Origin: Phorcus lineatus
Taxonomy: Eukaryota; Mollusca; Gastropoda; Trochida; Trochidae
Assembly: GCA_921293015.1 (NCBI GenBank)
Contig: OV121097.1
Coordinates: 31,373,929 to 31,437,928, forward strand
Reading direction: 5' to 3'
Length of the DNA: 64,000 nt
Both the position numbers and the translations under genes were made by a program. The notes beneath the pieces were generated by a model. It had not been told where the DNA came from, made no database searches, and saw only the letters and a list, made by a program, of their open reading frames with translations. Below are positions 57,301 through 63,579 of the stretch, piece by piece. How positions within the stretch are numbered: the first letter of the stretch is position 1; each line of letters begins with the position of its first letter.

Positions 57301-60300
57301 ACTTTTTGTGTGTGGCAACATTGCACTACGGTAATACAGCTGCATGAATAGTTGGCACCTGTGACTTTAGAGTATACATATAAATATAACCGCCACAATT
57401 GTACCAGTATACAATTGCCAATTACGCTTGGCGAAATAATTAATTTGTTCATTTTTTTATTGGAATAATCATTAAAGCCATTAAAATGTTTATTAACATG
57501 GATGTAATATGTTGCAGCCCGAGGGTAGACCGGTCAGTAAGACTGTTACCTTTCAAATCGACCCTTCCGCTCTTCTGGCAGAAAGTCAGAAACCTTCTGA
57601 AATCAATGATGCTGTCACACAAAGAGGAGAGATAATTAAAAGTGAGATAAAGTATTTTGTACACTCGTTCTTTGGTACATATCACTAGCACGACAATTAT
57701 TAACAAATGATCAACAATTTTGATGATCTTAAGCTTCTTTAGTGGCACATCTTTAAAAGTCAGTTTAGACTAAAAATTATCATACACAGGGACGTGTTTT
57801 ATCGAAAACGAATGTTTAAAACGCTATGAATGAATAAAGGTAAAATTAGAAAAGGAATGTAATTAGGTCTCTATCCCTCGTCTTTATGAATATTCTTTTC
57901 GAACGAAAGTTCGTCATGCTACAGGTTTTGGCGTAATCTGAAACCTAAAAATTGCTCAATACGGCCCAGGATACGCGAAGGACTCAATTATGGACGATTG
58001 CCCGTGTGATCGTTTTCGACCGTAGGCTCAATTGGAATGTAAAAGTGTTAGAATCGATATGACCTATTTTCTGAAAGGAGTCTATGATGACAAGATTTCG
58101 AAATAACTTTCTTTTAAATAAGTTTTCTTTTACTTTACATCAATGAGTGCTTGACCGTAGACCTCAGCTGTTCACAGACATTATATTGTGTTTTACTATG
58201 GATCCGTTATTTTTCTTTTGTGTATCTCTTATATCATTCATCCATTATAAGTTTATAAACTCAGTCTGATTATATATGTGGTCATGTCCGATACAGACAT
58301 TTATTGATTTCATCAAGTTCAGTTCAAAGTCACATTGTTTACATTCTTATCTCTCATTACTCTTTCCCTAAAGTGGTTTATTTAGTCATTTATTCCCTAG
58401 TAACCTATTTTTCAAGTGGAGCAGATAGAAGGCTGGAACTGCACATTCCAAGTGTTTGGGAAGATTGGCGTTCCTTCACTTTTGGGATGCGCACATTTCC
58501 TCTACAAGACAGAAGTCAGCCTGATACGTTAAACGATTTTCTTTACCAAATATAAAAACAGGGACATATTTTTGGCAAGCTTTTACGGCTTACGAGATTT
58601 GTGCAAAATGTGTCTTATTAGTAATATGGGTTGCGTGGAAAGAAATCGCTTGATACGCTTCATCGAGAGAGAATAAACTCTCATGAACAGAAATGAATTA
58701 TTTTGTAATTAAACATTGTGAAACAATAAAACATTATTCAGATACGTGGAACGTGGAACTCAACGAACAGTCAACGGTTGTGGACATGGCACTTCCTAAT
58801 GACACGATCCACGGTACTAGCCACAGTAGCTTGTTTGCTTATGGTAAGTAGATATATCCTTCTAACACTGTGTATTTTGGGATTTAATTATAACCAAAGA
58901 TTACGTGATTTACTCTTCATCGCTATATATCAAATCAAATCATAGTCGTCCTGAACAATCTGTTTAAGAATTAAGTTATGAACACATTTTTGTTTTGGTA
59001 TATTAAGTGCATATACAGGAATTTACGTTTCATCATTTGATATCGAAGTAAATTGAAACCTTGTCTGGAAAAAGTCATAAAATCAAGGGCTCATTGAACT
59101 TCCTTTACCTGCAATCACTTTATTTTATTCAACACAGTGTCATATAGACAAAGCTCTATATCTTCTCCTTTGTTTTTCGTAAACCTTGAATTCAAAAATC
59201 ATATACCAAGCTCCAGTCGAGAGAAGACCTGATGTTTGCCTATGATTTAAACATAAGATCATGCTTTGAGGTTTAACAATCGGTGCCTATTACGTATTAC
59301 CACCCTATCAATGGGCAATTATATCCCTATGTCAACCATGACGGAATGTTATGAGGAATTTATCTTACCGACTGTTAAAATATTAACCCAAAATGTACGC
59401 CAAAACAGCTCGATCAGACGGTTAGAGGTTATTGCCAAAATCAGCACCCAGCGTCAAGTCAAGTCATGTCCGGTCCACATACAAATCCTTGATGTTTTAA
59501 TTACAATATGAATTTCAAGACGCTCTTTACTCAGTTTCATGATTAGATTGTCCTTCCTATGGTTCGGCTAAGCAAATATTCCTTAACCTACAGGTGACCT
59601 GTTGGGGGATGTAGTCTCGAGTGTTCTGCTAGAGGGCCGGTCGCTGATGGAGGGGCTGGAGACTGGAGGGAGACGAGTGCTTGGCGACCTGGCTCCTGCT
59701 GTCTACTCCCTGCACTACCTACACGAGATGGGACTCCTCACAGACAAACTAAGAGACGCTGGCAGGATCCTCGTTCAGGAAGGCGAGTCCATGTGTATAT
59801 ATTTGTGTATTGAGTATGGTAATTAGGGTGCAGTTTTCTTTGGGAGATCTTACTCAAGTTGTCGACTCCCTGCACTACCTACACAAAATGGGTCTCCTAA
59901 ATAATAAACTTAAGACACTGGCAGGATCCTCGTTAAGGAAGGCGAGTCCATGTGTATAGATTTGTGTATTGAGTATGGTGATTAGAAAGACGTTTTCTTC
60001 GGTAGATGTTACTCAAGTTGTCGACTCGCTGCACTGCCTACACCAGTTGGGACTCCTCAATGATAAACTAATGACGCTGGCAGGATCATCGTTCACAAAG
60101 TCGAATCGTTCTGTATTTTATTGTTCAGTAATTATACGGCATTTAGAATGTAGTTTTCTTTGGGATATCATCTACAATGGTAGCGTCACCGTCTATCATC
60201 TACCTAATTACATCTATCTAATATCATCCACCTAACATCAACCATCCATCTATCCATATATTTCCCATCCATCTATCTACCATCCATTTATCTATAATCT

Positions 60301-63300
60301 ATCTATTCATCTACCATCCATCTAAAATCTTTTATCTATCTATCCATCTACCATCCATCTATCTATTATCTATCTATCCATCTACCATCCATCTATCAAT
60401 CATTTATCCATCCATCACCTATCATCTATCCATCTATCACCCGTCCCATGCTATTTTTGTTTTATCAAACAGCATCATAATACATACTTTTATCATATGT
60501 TATCGTTCATCTATTGTAGGTGTACAACAACTTCTGGATAACAAAGATGAGAGCGGGGGCTTTCGGCTGTCTCATGGTAAACAAGAATCCACATGGTAAA
60601 AAAAATTGCCTTTATACGAATCTTTAAACAATTTTCATACACTGTTACTTCTATAACTCATAAATATGAATAAATGATTTCAAGTACCGATTTGTCACAA
60701 AAGGAATAATAAGACCTATCTCAAATGAAGCCGTTTTCATCATTAAAGTATCCCGCCCCATGTTTTAATTGAAAGCAACAAATTGATCCTATGCAGGTTT
60801 ACTGCAGCCGTGCTTCAAACTCTGTGCACCGTGAAGTCACTGAACCTTACTTTCGTGGATGACAAATTGCTACAATCTGGTATAAGCTGGCTGCTGGGAC
60901 AAATGGCTAGTACAGAAGAAGATGTGCTGTGGGACCACGAGCCAAGATACAGTTGGGTGAGATTAACCCCGTTGTCTCGGTCAATGTCACGTTGTATTTC
61001 ATGACTCTACTGGACACATACACACAAACACTAAGATAGATCGATCGTCTACAAACACTGGAGAAAAAGTCTTCAGTGTCAACATCACGTTGTCTTGTAT
61101 TCACTGTATAACATTCGTGCGTACCTAGTCTAGAAAGAGTAAGTTGTGTCATCACTAAATGGTATATTATAGCTGGTGGTGAATGTCTCCCGCATTGACT
61201 TTCTTTTGCGAATTATTTTTACTCATTCATGATACATCAAATGCGTCATAATTTTGTGTTCAGCTTTTACAGAAAAGTATACATGGCACTTATATAGCAT
61301 GCATTACTGATCAGTTTCAGGAAGGATGATTGTCCCCTCTCATTCAGAACCTCCTTTCATAAAGCAACCTAAACCAGGATTGATCTTACTCCAAATAACT
61401 TTCATTCTTTATCACTGCTTTCACAAAGCAATCGTTACTAAGGTTAACGTTAACATTTAAAATTATTGACCCCTCTCCTGACCTCCTTTCATAAAGCAAC
61501 CTAAACCAGGATTGATCTTACTCCAAATAACTTTCATTCTTTATCACTGCTTTCACAAAGCAATCGTTACTAAGGTTAACGTTAACATTTAAAATTATTG
61601 ACCCCTCTCCTGACATCCTTTCATAAAGCAACCTAAACCAGGATTGATCTTACTCCAAATAACTTTCATTCTTTATCACTGCTTTCACAAAGCAATCGTT
61701 ACTAAGGTTAACGTTAACATTTACAATTATTGACCCCTCTCCTGACCTCCTTTCATAAAGCAACCTAAACCAGGATTGATCTTACTCCAAATAACTTCCA
61801 TTCTTTATCACTGCAATCAAGTAACGTTAGTGACGTACGATCAACACTTGGCTTTCACAAAGCAATCGTTACTAAGGTTAACGTTAACATTTTGTAGCAT
61901 TGCAAAAAAGTAACAATAGTGACTAATGATCTCCTAGTGTCTTCAGAATGTTGACCTAGGGCCATCTTACATAGACTCTTTGTTTTGTATTTAAGTCTTC
62001 GATTGGTGAAGCTCCTCATTACTAGTGTGAGATTTCTGCGGTCCAAACTGCTTCCGGCCTTTCCAAGACGCCCATTTATAAATCATGGTTGCAGATCCTT
62101 TATATATGTCACTGCACCGAGTGGAACAATCACCGAGTTTCATATTAGGAAAGTTGCGACCTTTCCAATGTTCAGATCCATAGTAGAACAAATATCTTTG
62201 AGAGAGCCTATGCACAGTTATCATCCTGACTTCCTTTGTGAACTTCGAACTTTTCTTCTTCTCATCATCACCATCATCACTACCGTTACCATTTACGGTA
62301 CGGTAACCTAAAGGCTTTGAAAAAGGAGCGGAACGCGAGTTGCATTAAAACCTTACAAGGGAATAATATATCCCTATGTCACCCTGGACGGAATGTTGTA
62401 ACGAATTTATCTTACCGAATGTCATATGTATTATTAAAAAGACAAACAGAAATGAACAACACCTATGACCTGATCACGTGACTTTGATTGATTGACGTGG
62501 AAGCACTATAACTATAGTTACGGTATAGTGTATGCAGACACTTTCATATGAGATTTATTTGGCATATATTACTGATCCATTTCAGCTGAGCGAAGCAGAA
62601 AAATCAGTATTGTTGGCTTCTGAGGCTCTCCTGTTCATACGTGCTTGCAAGGTGGGTAAGAAATGACCTCAAGGGGCGTGTTAAAATTAAGCATGGGTAT
62701 CGCTCCTCATGTCTGTATGTCGATATATTGCGATACAGAAAAGCGTATTGCGTATTGCAATATATCGGTTATTTTCATATTTCAGTTTTTCAATGCTATC
62801 TTGACTTAAGAACAGTGATAAGAACAGTGATCAAATGCTCAACTGGGCGTATTTAAGTTTAGAGAGGAAATACAGTGACTGGTTTCGGGCTTTTAGCATG
62901 TCCGTGCGATTATCACTTTGCGAGTTCGCACCTTATTTTTTACAACTTTCAGTAAAATCACGTTTTTTGGTTATGTATTTCTGCAATTTTACACAGAAAT
63001 TGTTAATATTGGATATTTTTAGAAGAGTGTATCGGTACATATCGTGTTGTTTCTGTATTAAAATATACCGATATACCGATAATACCGCGCACTTTTAGTT
63101 GAAATACGATCAGAATAATAGTCACTTATACTTCGACAGTTAAAAGGTGAATTTCACCTCATGAAATGTCTTTAAATCCACTGTAAGTTGTGCTTTTATT
63201 TAAACAATTTTAAATTATTTCTGTTTTAGCCACTAAGATCTTCAACTGAATCGTACCAGGTTAGATGACAAAATGTTAAGGTTGTTTTATAGAATCTTTT

Positions 63301-63579
63301 TGATGAAGAATGTATAAAATAGTATTCAGAACGACTTTATTGTCCATGAATCCTACATGTATATTAAATAGAAGTTGTTTTAACAGGAGGGGGAAGGTAT
63401 CAACGAAAACAGAATAATGCTGGAAACAAGACTCACGGGGTATTTGGAGAATAGCCTTGACCTTGTTGCGTCGTCCTTGACATTAGCAAAGGCCAGTCTC
63501 GCTCTCCAACTCGTTGACTCTGAAAAAAGTGACGTTGCCATGGTAAAGATGATGAGAATGAAAAGGGAAACCTCAGATG
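27276..63579 (+). CDS. Thioester-containing-protein family member (A2M/C3/CD109 superfamily), 26 exons, 3' incomplete
   Basis: Joined exons give about 3,454 nt (1,151 codons) in a continuous frame: signal peptide, serial macroglobulin (MG) domains, MG6-type AVDKAV segment, the DFFPETW block, an MG7-like region, the PEG hinge into the CUB/TED part, and roughly the first half of the thioester domain (TED). The rest of TED and MG8 lie beyond the window. Family members are secreted or GPI-linked opsonins or protease inhibitors. No anaphylatoxin Cys cluster was recognised, so a TEP/CD109/Mcr type is more likely than C3. The GCGEQ motif is absent: residues about 947-951 read TGGRR. Basic clusters (KNKKKRKPK near 650; RSKRNSKRRGRR near 780) could be cleavage or binding sites. 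The first intron is 3.25 kb and filled with repeats. Confidence 0.88.
27503..27635 (+). pseudogene. Decayed duplicate of TEP exon 1 and its flanks
   Basis: TATCAGAACTTATCGCTTTCC and GGAACCATCTC, then AAAACCTTGGTTTTTCCTTG and GGGTTAGTTTCTTATT, align in order with the exon 1 region (TATCACAACT, CCGGAACCTCCTC, GAAACCTCTTGG, GGGTTGGTGTCTTC) about 260 bp upstream. The start codon is lost. It could still be spliced as an alternative non-coding leader, but I see no evidence for that. Confidence 0.5.
28880..30588. repeat. 33-bp minisatellite, about 45 units, with degenerate edges
   Basis: The unit is TGTTTCCTTGTCAACTG plus TCCACCTTTGTTCCAG. Three main variants differ at TGTTTCC, CGTCTTC or TGTATCC. 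Well-conserved units run about 29040-30490; both edges decay. The right edge runs into the acceptor of TEP exon 2. Because 33 is divisible by three and the unit has few stop triplets, five of six frames stay open, which explains the long repeat ORFs, including an 11-residue repeat LEQRWTVDKET on the minus strand. Each unit has a pyrimidine-rich TTTGTTCCAG resembling a 3' splice site. Confidence 0.95.
30590..30752 (+). CDS. TEP exon 2: MG1
   Basis: Encodes QSVLVVSPKQVRFYVPATIV and LTYTGRVENSTIPVRLV, typical of the A2M family MG1 start. Acceptor CTGCTCAG; donor G/GTAAGC. Confidence 0.9.
31022..31182 (+). repeat. Dispersed repeat family A, copy 3
   Basis: Contains TTAAGCTTAACAGATCATG, ACTGCTTCTTTTGATTAAAA and AACGAGCTACTGCCCTTTTA in family order. 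Lies in TEP intron 2. Confidence 0.55.
31510..31740 (+). CDS. TEP exon 3: end of MG1, start of MG2
   Basis: Encodes FTLLPEDVTSTTDRLILEV and the family hallmark IHTDKPIYSPTQT (normally TDKPIYKPGQ). Acceptor CTCAAAG; donor GTAAGT. Confidence 0.92.
32222..32460 (+). repeat. Dispersed repeat family A, copy 4
   Basis: The fullest copy: GAAATTATCAAGTATTATGC, TTTTGTGTGAACAC, TTCGCATAGCTTAACCGATC, ACTGCTTCTTTTGACC and GTGCTACTGTCCCTTT. Lies in TEP intron 3. Confidence 0.6.
32806..32910. repeat. Repeat family B, partial copy
   Basis: AATCTGCTGAGCTCCTACC followed by ACTGATCTCTTTCGGGCC matches the arms of the inverted-repeat element at 51279-51548. Confidence 0.45.
33321..33391 (+). CDS. TEP exon 4: MG2
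   Basis: Encodes VKYRVLATDEHQRLAPWKLQ; typical family text is V+FRVFA.D..L+P. Acceptor CTATTTCAG; donor GTAAAT. Confidence 0.9.
33978..34175 (+). repeat. Dispersed repeat family A, copy 5
   Basis: A diverged copy with CCATTTTAGTATGAACACC, GACATAACTTAACC and ACAGTGCCTTTACAG in family order, directly upstream of the Tc1-like relic. Confidence 0.4.
34206..35743 (+). mobile_element. Tc1-like DNA transposon relic
   Basis: Terminal inverted repeats of about 25 bases (ATACTATCCCAAAAAAGTAA at the left, TTTTTTTGGATAGTAT at the right) are flanked by TA, the Tc1/mariner target. A dead transposase lies between. The element sits in TEP intron 4 in the same orientation as the gene. Confidence 0.88.
34533..35543 (+). 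pseudogene. Tc1-like transposase, four in-frame stops
   Basis: A 337-codon frame of normal family length. It has an N-terminal helix-turn-helix (HVSQSTISRLFDRF), then catalytic motifs FGDESRF, QDNARPHAG and AIEHLWDEL with 34 residues between the second Asp and the Glu (DD34E). Four nonsense codons in one frame (after WNLRS, GRNRV, WPFR and PKPTI), with no frameshift seen, make it inactive. Confidence 0.9.
35920..36057 (+). CDS. TEP exon 5: end of MG2
   Basis: Encodes SPNGIIVDQLQGLSSES and MLGVWKIRASYKENIE, matching the family block DP.GN.I.QW and GTWKI.A. Phase 0 at both ends; 46 codons. Confidence 0.9.
36764..36806 (+). CDS. TEP exon 6 (small exon, MG2/MG3 junction)
   Basis: Encodes LRTENEVTFEVKEY, equivalent to the family F.V.EYVLP junction that exon 7 completes. 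Acceptor GTTTCAG; donor GTAAGT. Confidence 0.9.
37235..40350 (-). mobile_element. 5'-truncated LINE relic split by a later insertion
   Basis: Minus-strand remnants of one non-LTR retrotransposon occupy 40350-40023 (ISPILCYGGEIWG, HVKFCKYVLKLG, motifs downstream of the RT fingers) and 37919-37235 (LFCKSNGISVVEDEWHVFYV, a C-terminal Cys/His motif). The 3' end has GGGCCGGAGGCC, AATAAA and a TGTC microsatellite tail. The plus-strand LINE at 51700-52745 ends with a similar GGCC stem and ATTG tail, so both probably belong to one clade. Confidence 0.75.
37920..40013. mobile_element. 2.1-kb non-autonomous DNA transposon with long TIRs
   Basis: Starts CAACCTGGTTCCC and ends with its reverse complement. 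The inverted repeats are about 455 bp (37920-38378 and 39560-40013). A 9-bp direct repeat TGTCTAGTG flanks both sides (37911-37919 and 40014-40022). No transposase was recognised inside. The long arms and 9-bp duplication suggest a MULE- or foldback-type element, by inference. It interrupts the LINE relic in TEP intron 6. Confidence 0.88.
40433..40520 (+). CDS. TEP exon 7: MG3 start
   Basis: Encodes VLPRFEVKMTISPETITDKT, the highly conserved YVLPRFEV block of the family. Acceptor TGTTCAG; donor AG/GTATGT. Confidence 0.93.
41018..41117 (+). CDS. TEP exon 8: MG3
   Basis: Encodes RYLFGKGIDGDADIKIGI, equivalent to the family A.YTYGKPV.G.V. Acceptor CATGCAG; phase 0 donor GTAAAA. Confidence 0.9.
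42042..42203. repeat. Large palindrome with ribozyme-like core
   Basis: Two arms of about 75 bases meet around 42115-42126 and are near-perfect reverse complements. Each arm reads outward as GGTATAAGAAGCTATACC or part of it, then GAAACGTCGCTA and ACACAATAAAGAAGTTGATA. The stem followed by GAAAC and the downstream block resemble the terminal repeat of Penelope-like elements that carry hammerhead motifs. The canonical CTGATGA core is not intact. Confidence 0.6.
43029..43125 (-). repeat. tRNA-derived SINE head, minus strand
   Basis: On the minus strand it reads GGTTGGTTAGCTACTAG, then GGGTTCGAATCCCGC and AAGGGGCTCGAC. This is the same head-body junction (GGGGCTCG) as the V-SINE at 45789. It lies 93 bp before TEP exon 9. 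Confidence 0.6.
43218..43457 (+). CDS. TEP exon 9: MG3/MG4
   Basis: Eighty codons, including FISGRAEISINKSDL, LYVEANVTDGG and YRIEMQDTQRGFMPSKPY (family F.PG.PY). Donor AAG/GTAGTT joins directly to exon 10 as KGRLLNLDESPA, matching family spacing. A second in-frame donor (ATG/GTATGT at 43515) would add 19 residues. Confidence 0.9.
43453..45371 (+). repeat. 93-bp tandem array filling TEP intron 9
   Basis: Homogeneous units of 93 bp (for example starts at 43981 and 44074) run from about 43790 to 45060, with more diverged units on both sides. The unit contains TTATTAATCGAACTGTAATG, CTATGTAGTTTATTCGTCG and AAAGGTAATTGGCACTG. The first, divergent unit spans the end of exon 9 and its donors (TTGAAGGTAGTTG through ATCGAATTGTCATGGTATG). 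The last ends close to the exon 10 acceptor. Confidence 0.92.
45372..45441 (+). CDS. TEP exon 10: MG4
   Basis: Encodes GRLLNLDESPAAGVRIILRV, equivalent to the family V..PDGSPA.GV.V. Acceptor TTTTTGCAG; donor GTAAGA. Confidence 0.9.
45789..46101 (+). mobile_element. V-SINE (RUDI-like), copy 2, with target duplication
   Basis: The well-preserved tRNA-like head (GATAGCGCAGTGGTTAGCG; GGTTCGAATCCCG) is followed by a conserved body and a tail with AAGCGGCGTTAAACCCC and an ATCAC simple repeat. A 12-bp direct repeat TCATATTAGTAG flanks it (45777-45788 and 46102-46113). It lies in TEP intron 10. The family name is recalled, not searched. Confidence 0.88.
46558..46652 (+). CDS. TEP exon 11: MG4
   Basis: Encodes GMKEDLATDNEGMFSTRVVV, the family T..DG...F.I pattern, then YRLHYLEFK. 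Acceptor CCACAG; donor GTAAAC. Confidence 0.88.
46653..48230. other. TEP intron 11, left part
   Basis: AT-rich with short runs of direct repetition (AACCCAATGAAACCCC, CATGAAACCCC near 46940). No TEP exon is expected here, since exons 11 and 12 join in phase. No other gene was recognised before the orphan exon at 48231. Confidence 0.45.
48231..48325 (-). CDS. Orphan exon-like segment (candidate nested gene)
   Basis: On the minus strand, inside TEP intron 11, a 95-nt open segment encodes KNLPFEQLPDGMSVSEWTGP and then IDCGYLSRREG. Strong splice signals on both sides (CTTCTTGCAG acceptor, GTAAGA donor) make it look like a real internal exon. I do not recognise the family and found no partner exon. 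Confidence 0.35.
48840..48935. repeat. Repeat family B, partial copy
   Basis: CATTGGCTGGTCATATTTAG, then a GATATGAGGCTTTTGCTG-like block, TAGGAGCTTCACTGA and ATACGCTGAT correspond in order to the right half of the element at 51279-51548. It ends only about 20 bp before TEP exon 12. Confidence 0.5.
48954..49034 (+). CDS. TEP exon 12: MG5 start
   Basis: Encodes SGGRPGINIGYIADSHMTDR, 27 codons in phase 0 at both ends. Acceptor TTGTTTCAG; donor GTAAGA. Domain assignment is by position between MG4 and MG5. Confidence 0.8.
49856..50059 (+). CDS. TEP exon 13: MG5
   Basis: Encodes RTIKFTDAVYREFAPYARVS, then VSRIVMESMILDVPDTCLEE, matching the family M.P.ARLLVYYV...ELVADS pattern. Donor GTACAT. Confidence 0.9.
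50422..50595 (+). CDS. TEP exon 14: MG5/MG6 with AVDKAV
   Basis: Encodes LSLKYVTRRTVTAGD, VKFRLEGANNTRVGLIAVDK and AVHVSAGG. The VGL.AVDK.V block is diagnostic for the family. Donor GTGAGT after RKS. Confidence 0.93.
51082..51144 (+). CDS. TEP exon 15: MG6
   Basis: A small 21-codon exon, LFDYIGSHSFDSKNLKRISH, fitting the family F..L..YD......D segment after AVDK. Acceptor GTTAATAG; donor GTAAGG. Confidence 0.8.
51279..51548. mobile_element. Inverted-repeat element, repeat family B
   Basis: Left arm ACATCAACGTAATTGAATCC and right arm AGCGGATTCAAATACGCTGA are inverted copies. Their continuations (ATACCCTGATCTC; AGATTTGGGTATTTAG) also pair loosely. About 270 bp without ORF, MITE-like. Partial relatives lie at 32806 and 48840. 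Confidence 0.6.
51700..52745 (+). pseudogene. Non-LTR retrotransposon RT relic
   Basis: Degenerate RT coding sequence: WTKAVIIPVHKKG, DFRKAFDSVSRQKLW, GLNQGCILSPLLF and the active-site LLFADDV, then WGLEVNLEETNIVVF and VNSYRYLGI in another frame after a frameshift near 52420. The 3' end reads GGGCCTGTGGCC, then AATAAAG and an ATTG tail, like the LINE at 37235. It lies in TEP intron 15 and is truncated at both coding ends. Confidence 0.88.
52802..52865 (+). CDS. TEP exon 16
   Basis: Encodes TWEGNGFMFGIIGKTAPILI and ends one base into a codon. Acceptor TTGTTTCAG; donor G/GTGAGG. It lies between the MG6 AVDK exon and the FFPETW exon, the region that holds the bait or anaphylatoxin insert in relatives. 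Confidence 0.78.
52884..53804. mobile_element. 921-bp non-autonomous element with ACGTC-rich ends
   Basis: Inverted ends CCCAGCAGGCATCTGACGT and ACGTCAGATTGCCTGCTGGG. Long subterminal regions are built from GACGT/CAACGT words (52900-53035 and 53620-53790). The interior is AT-rich with no ORF. No clear target duplication. The left end is only 18 bp after the exon 16 donor. I recall similar CCCAGCAGG-ended repeats in other animals but cannot name the superfamily. Confidence 0.82.
54253..54412 (+). CDS. TEP exon 17: FFPETW block
   Basis: Encodes ESIISGIINPGTELRVTKEP, a basic run KNKKKRKPK and ARDFFPETWFFENKLLA. FFPETW is a family hallmark just before MG7. Donor AG/GTTTTA is weak but gives the correct phase into exon 18. 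Confidence 0.88.
54413..56378. other. TEP intron 17, no gene seen
   Basis: About 2 kb without a recognisable gene or large repeat. A short perfect palindrome CACAATCTGCAGATTGTG lies near 55648, and a related CAATCTGCAGATTGTGA occurs near 48423. Confidence 0.5.
56379..56613 (+). CDS. TEP exon 18: MG7 start
   Basis: Encodes KMILKKVLPDTTTTWTIQAV, GVSSGRGICVSNP, then VAFKNFFLDLQLPFKVVRLE and FSVFNYQ. These match the family PDTITSW......S...GLG, FF..L.LPYSV.RGE and VFNY blocks. Acceptor TGTTGTAG; donor GTAAGT. Confidence 0.94.
56924..57187 (+). CDS. TEP exon 19: MG7
   Basis: 88 codons with VTISVRVPAELCLVR, a strongly basic insert RSKRNSKRRGRR, FKLVALEAGYFNISVEARG and VTDKIVKTLYVV (family D.V.+.L.V). 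RSKR is a possible furin-type site; its use is inference. Confidence 0.9.
57518..57641 (+). CDS. TEP exon 20: PEG hinge into the CUB/TED part
   Basis: Begins PEGRPVSKTVTFQIDPSALL, equivalent to the VEPEG.. junction of C3/A2M relatives, and ends in GEIIK. Acceptor TTGCAG; donor A/GTGAGA. Confidence 0.87.
58742..58843 (+). CDS. TEP exon 21: CUB part before TED
   Basis: Encodes NTWNVELNEQSTVVDMALPN and SHSSLFAY. The split Gly codon at its end begins the GDLLG motif completed by exon 22. Donor GTAAGT. Confidence 0.87.
59594..59782 (+). CDS. TEP exon 22: thioester-domain start, motif lost
   Basis: GDLLGDV and LAPAVYSLHYL align with family GD.LG and FAPN.Y.L.YL. Between them, where GCGEQ is expected, the sequence reads LETGGRRVLGD, so the thioester Cys and Gln are missing. 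Two phase-compatible ends exist: a GC donor (GAAG/GCGAGT, 59782) that joins smoothly to exon 23, and a GT donor 36 nt downstream (59818) that adds ESMCIYLCIEYG. Confidence 0.85.
59851..60170 (+). pseudogene. Tandem decayed copies of the 3' part of TEP exon 22
   Basis: Two further copies at 160- and 159-bp spacing repeat the segment encoding SLHYLHEMGLLTDKL. They read DSLHYLHKMGLLNNKL (from about 59864) and DSLHCLHQLGLLNDKL (from about 60023), each with the following AGGATCCTCGTT region. A fourth partial flank begins at about 60147. Stops and frame changes make them unlikely to be used. Confidence 0.82.
60190..60445 (+). repeat. Imperfect ATCT/ATCC microsatellite
   Basis: About 250 bases of CATCTATC and CATCCATC tetranucleotide variants immediately after the exon 22 duplications. 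Confidence 0.92.
60520..60595 (+). CDS. TEP exon 23: TED
   Basis: Encodes VQQLLDNKDESGGFRLSHGK and ESTW, equivalent to family RQL.Y...DGSFS.FG.....STWLTA. Acceptor ATTGTAG; donor TG/GTAAAA splits the Trp codon. Confidence 0.9.
60797..60956 (+). CDS. TEP exon 24: TED
   Basis: Completes Trp, then FTAAVLQTLCTVKSLNLTFV, KLLQSGISWLLGQMAS and VLWDHEPRYSW, following the family WLTAFV...F..A, I...WL..QQ...G pattern. Donor GTGAGA. Confidence 0.92.
61334..61905 (+). repeat. 132-bp tandem repeat, about four copies
   Basis: Units begin with CCCCTCTCCTGACCTCCTTTC and include AAGCAACCTAAACCAGGATT and AAGGTTAACGTTAACATTT. Starts of the CTCCTTTC block at 61351, 61483, 61615 and 61747 give an exact 132-bp period. 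The last copy carries an extra segment of about 38 bases. In TEP intron 24. Confidence 0.94.
62354..62440 (+). repeat. Short dispersed repeat shared with 59308-59390
   Basis: ATATCCCTATGTCACCC, GACGGAATGTTGTAACG and AATTTATCTTACCGAATGT repeat the order and sequence seen at 59308-59390 (TATATCCCTATGTCAACC, GACGGAATGTTATGAGG, AATTTATCTTACCGACTGT). Unknown family. Confidence 0.6.
62586..62651 (+). CDS. TEP exon 25: TED
   Basis: Twenty-two codons, LSEAEKSVLLASEALLFIRA plus CK, equivalent to the family LTAYVLIALLE helix. Acceptor CCATTTCAG; donor GTGGGT; phase 0 at both ends. Confidence 0.8.
63387..63579 (+). CDS. TEP exon 26: TED (gene continues beyond window)
   Basis: Encodes LETRLTGYLENSLDLVASSL, TLAKASLALQLVDSEK and KRETSDG, matching the family C..YL......Y.LA..AYALAL helices. 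Acceptor TTAACAG; donor G/GTAAGA. No further exon was found before 64000. Confidence 0.88.

Noticed and set aside
58304-58555. 83-codon frame with SVWEDWRSFTFGMRTFPLQD in TEP intron 20
   Set aside because: An acceptor-like site precedes it, but exons 20 and 21 already join in phase and match family spacing. No good donor follows.
59266-59511. 81-codon frame in TEP intron 21
   Set aside because: Half of it is a dispersed repeat also found at 62354-62440; no domain support.
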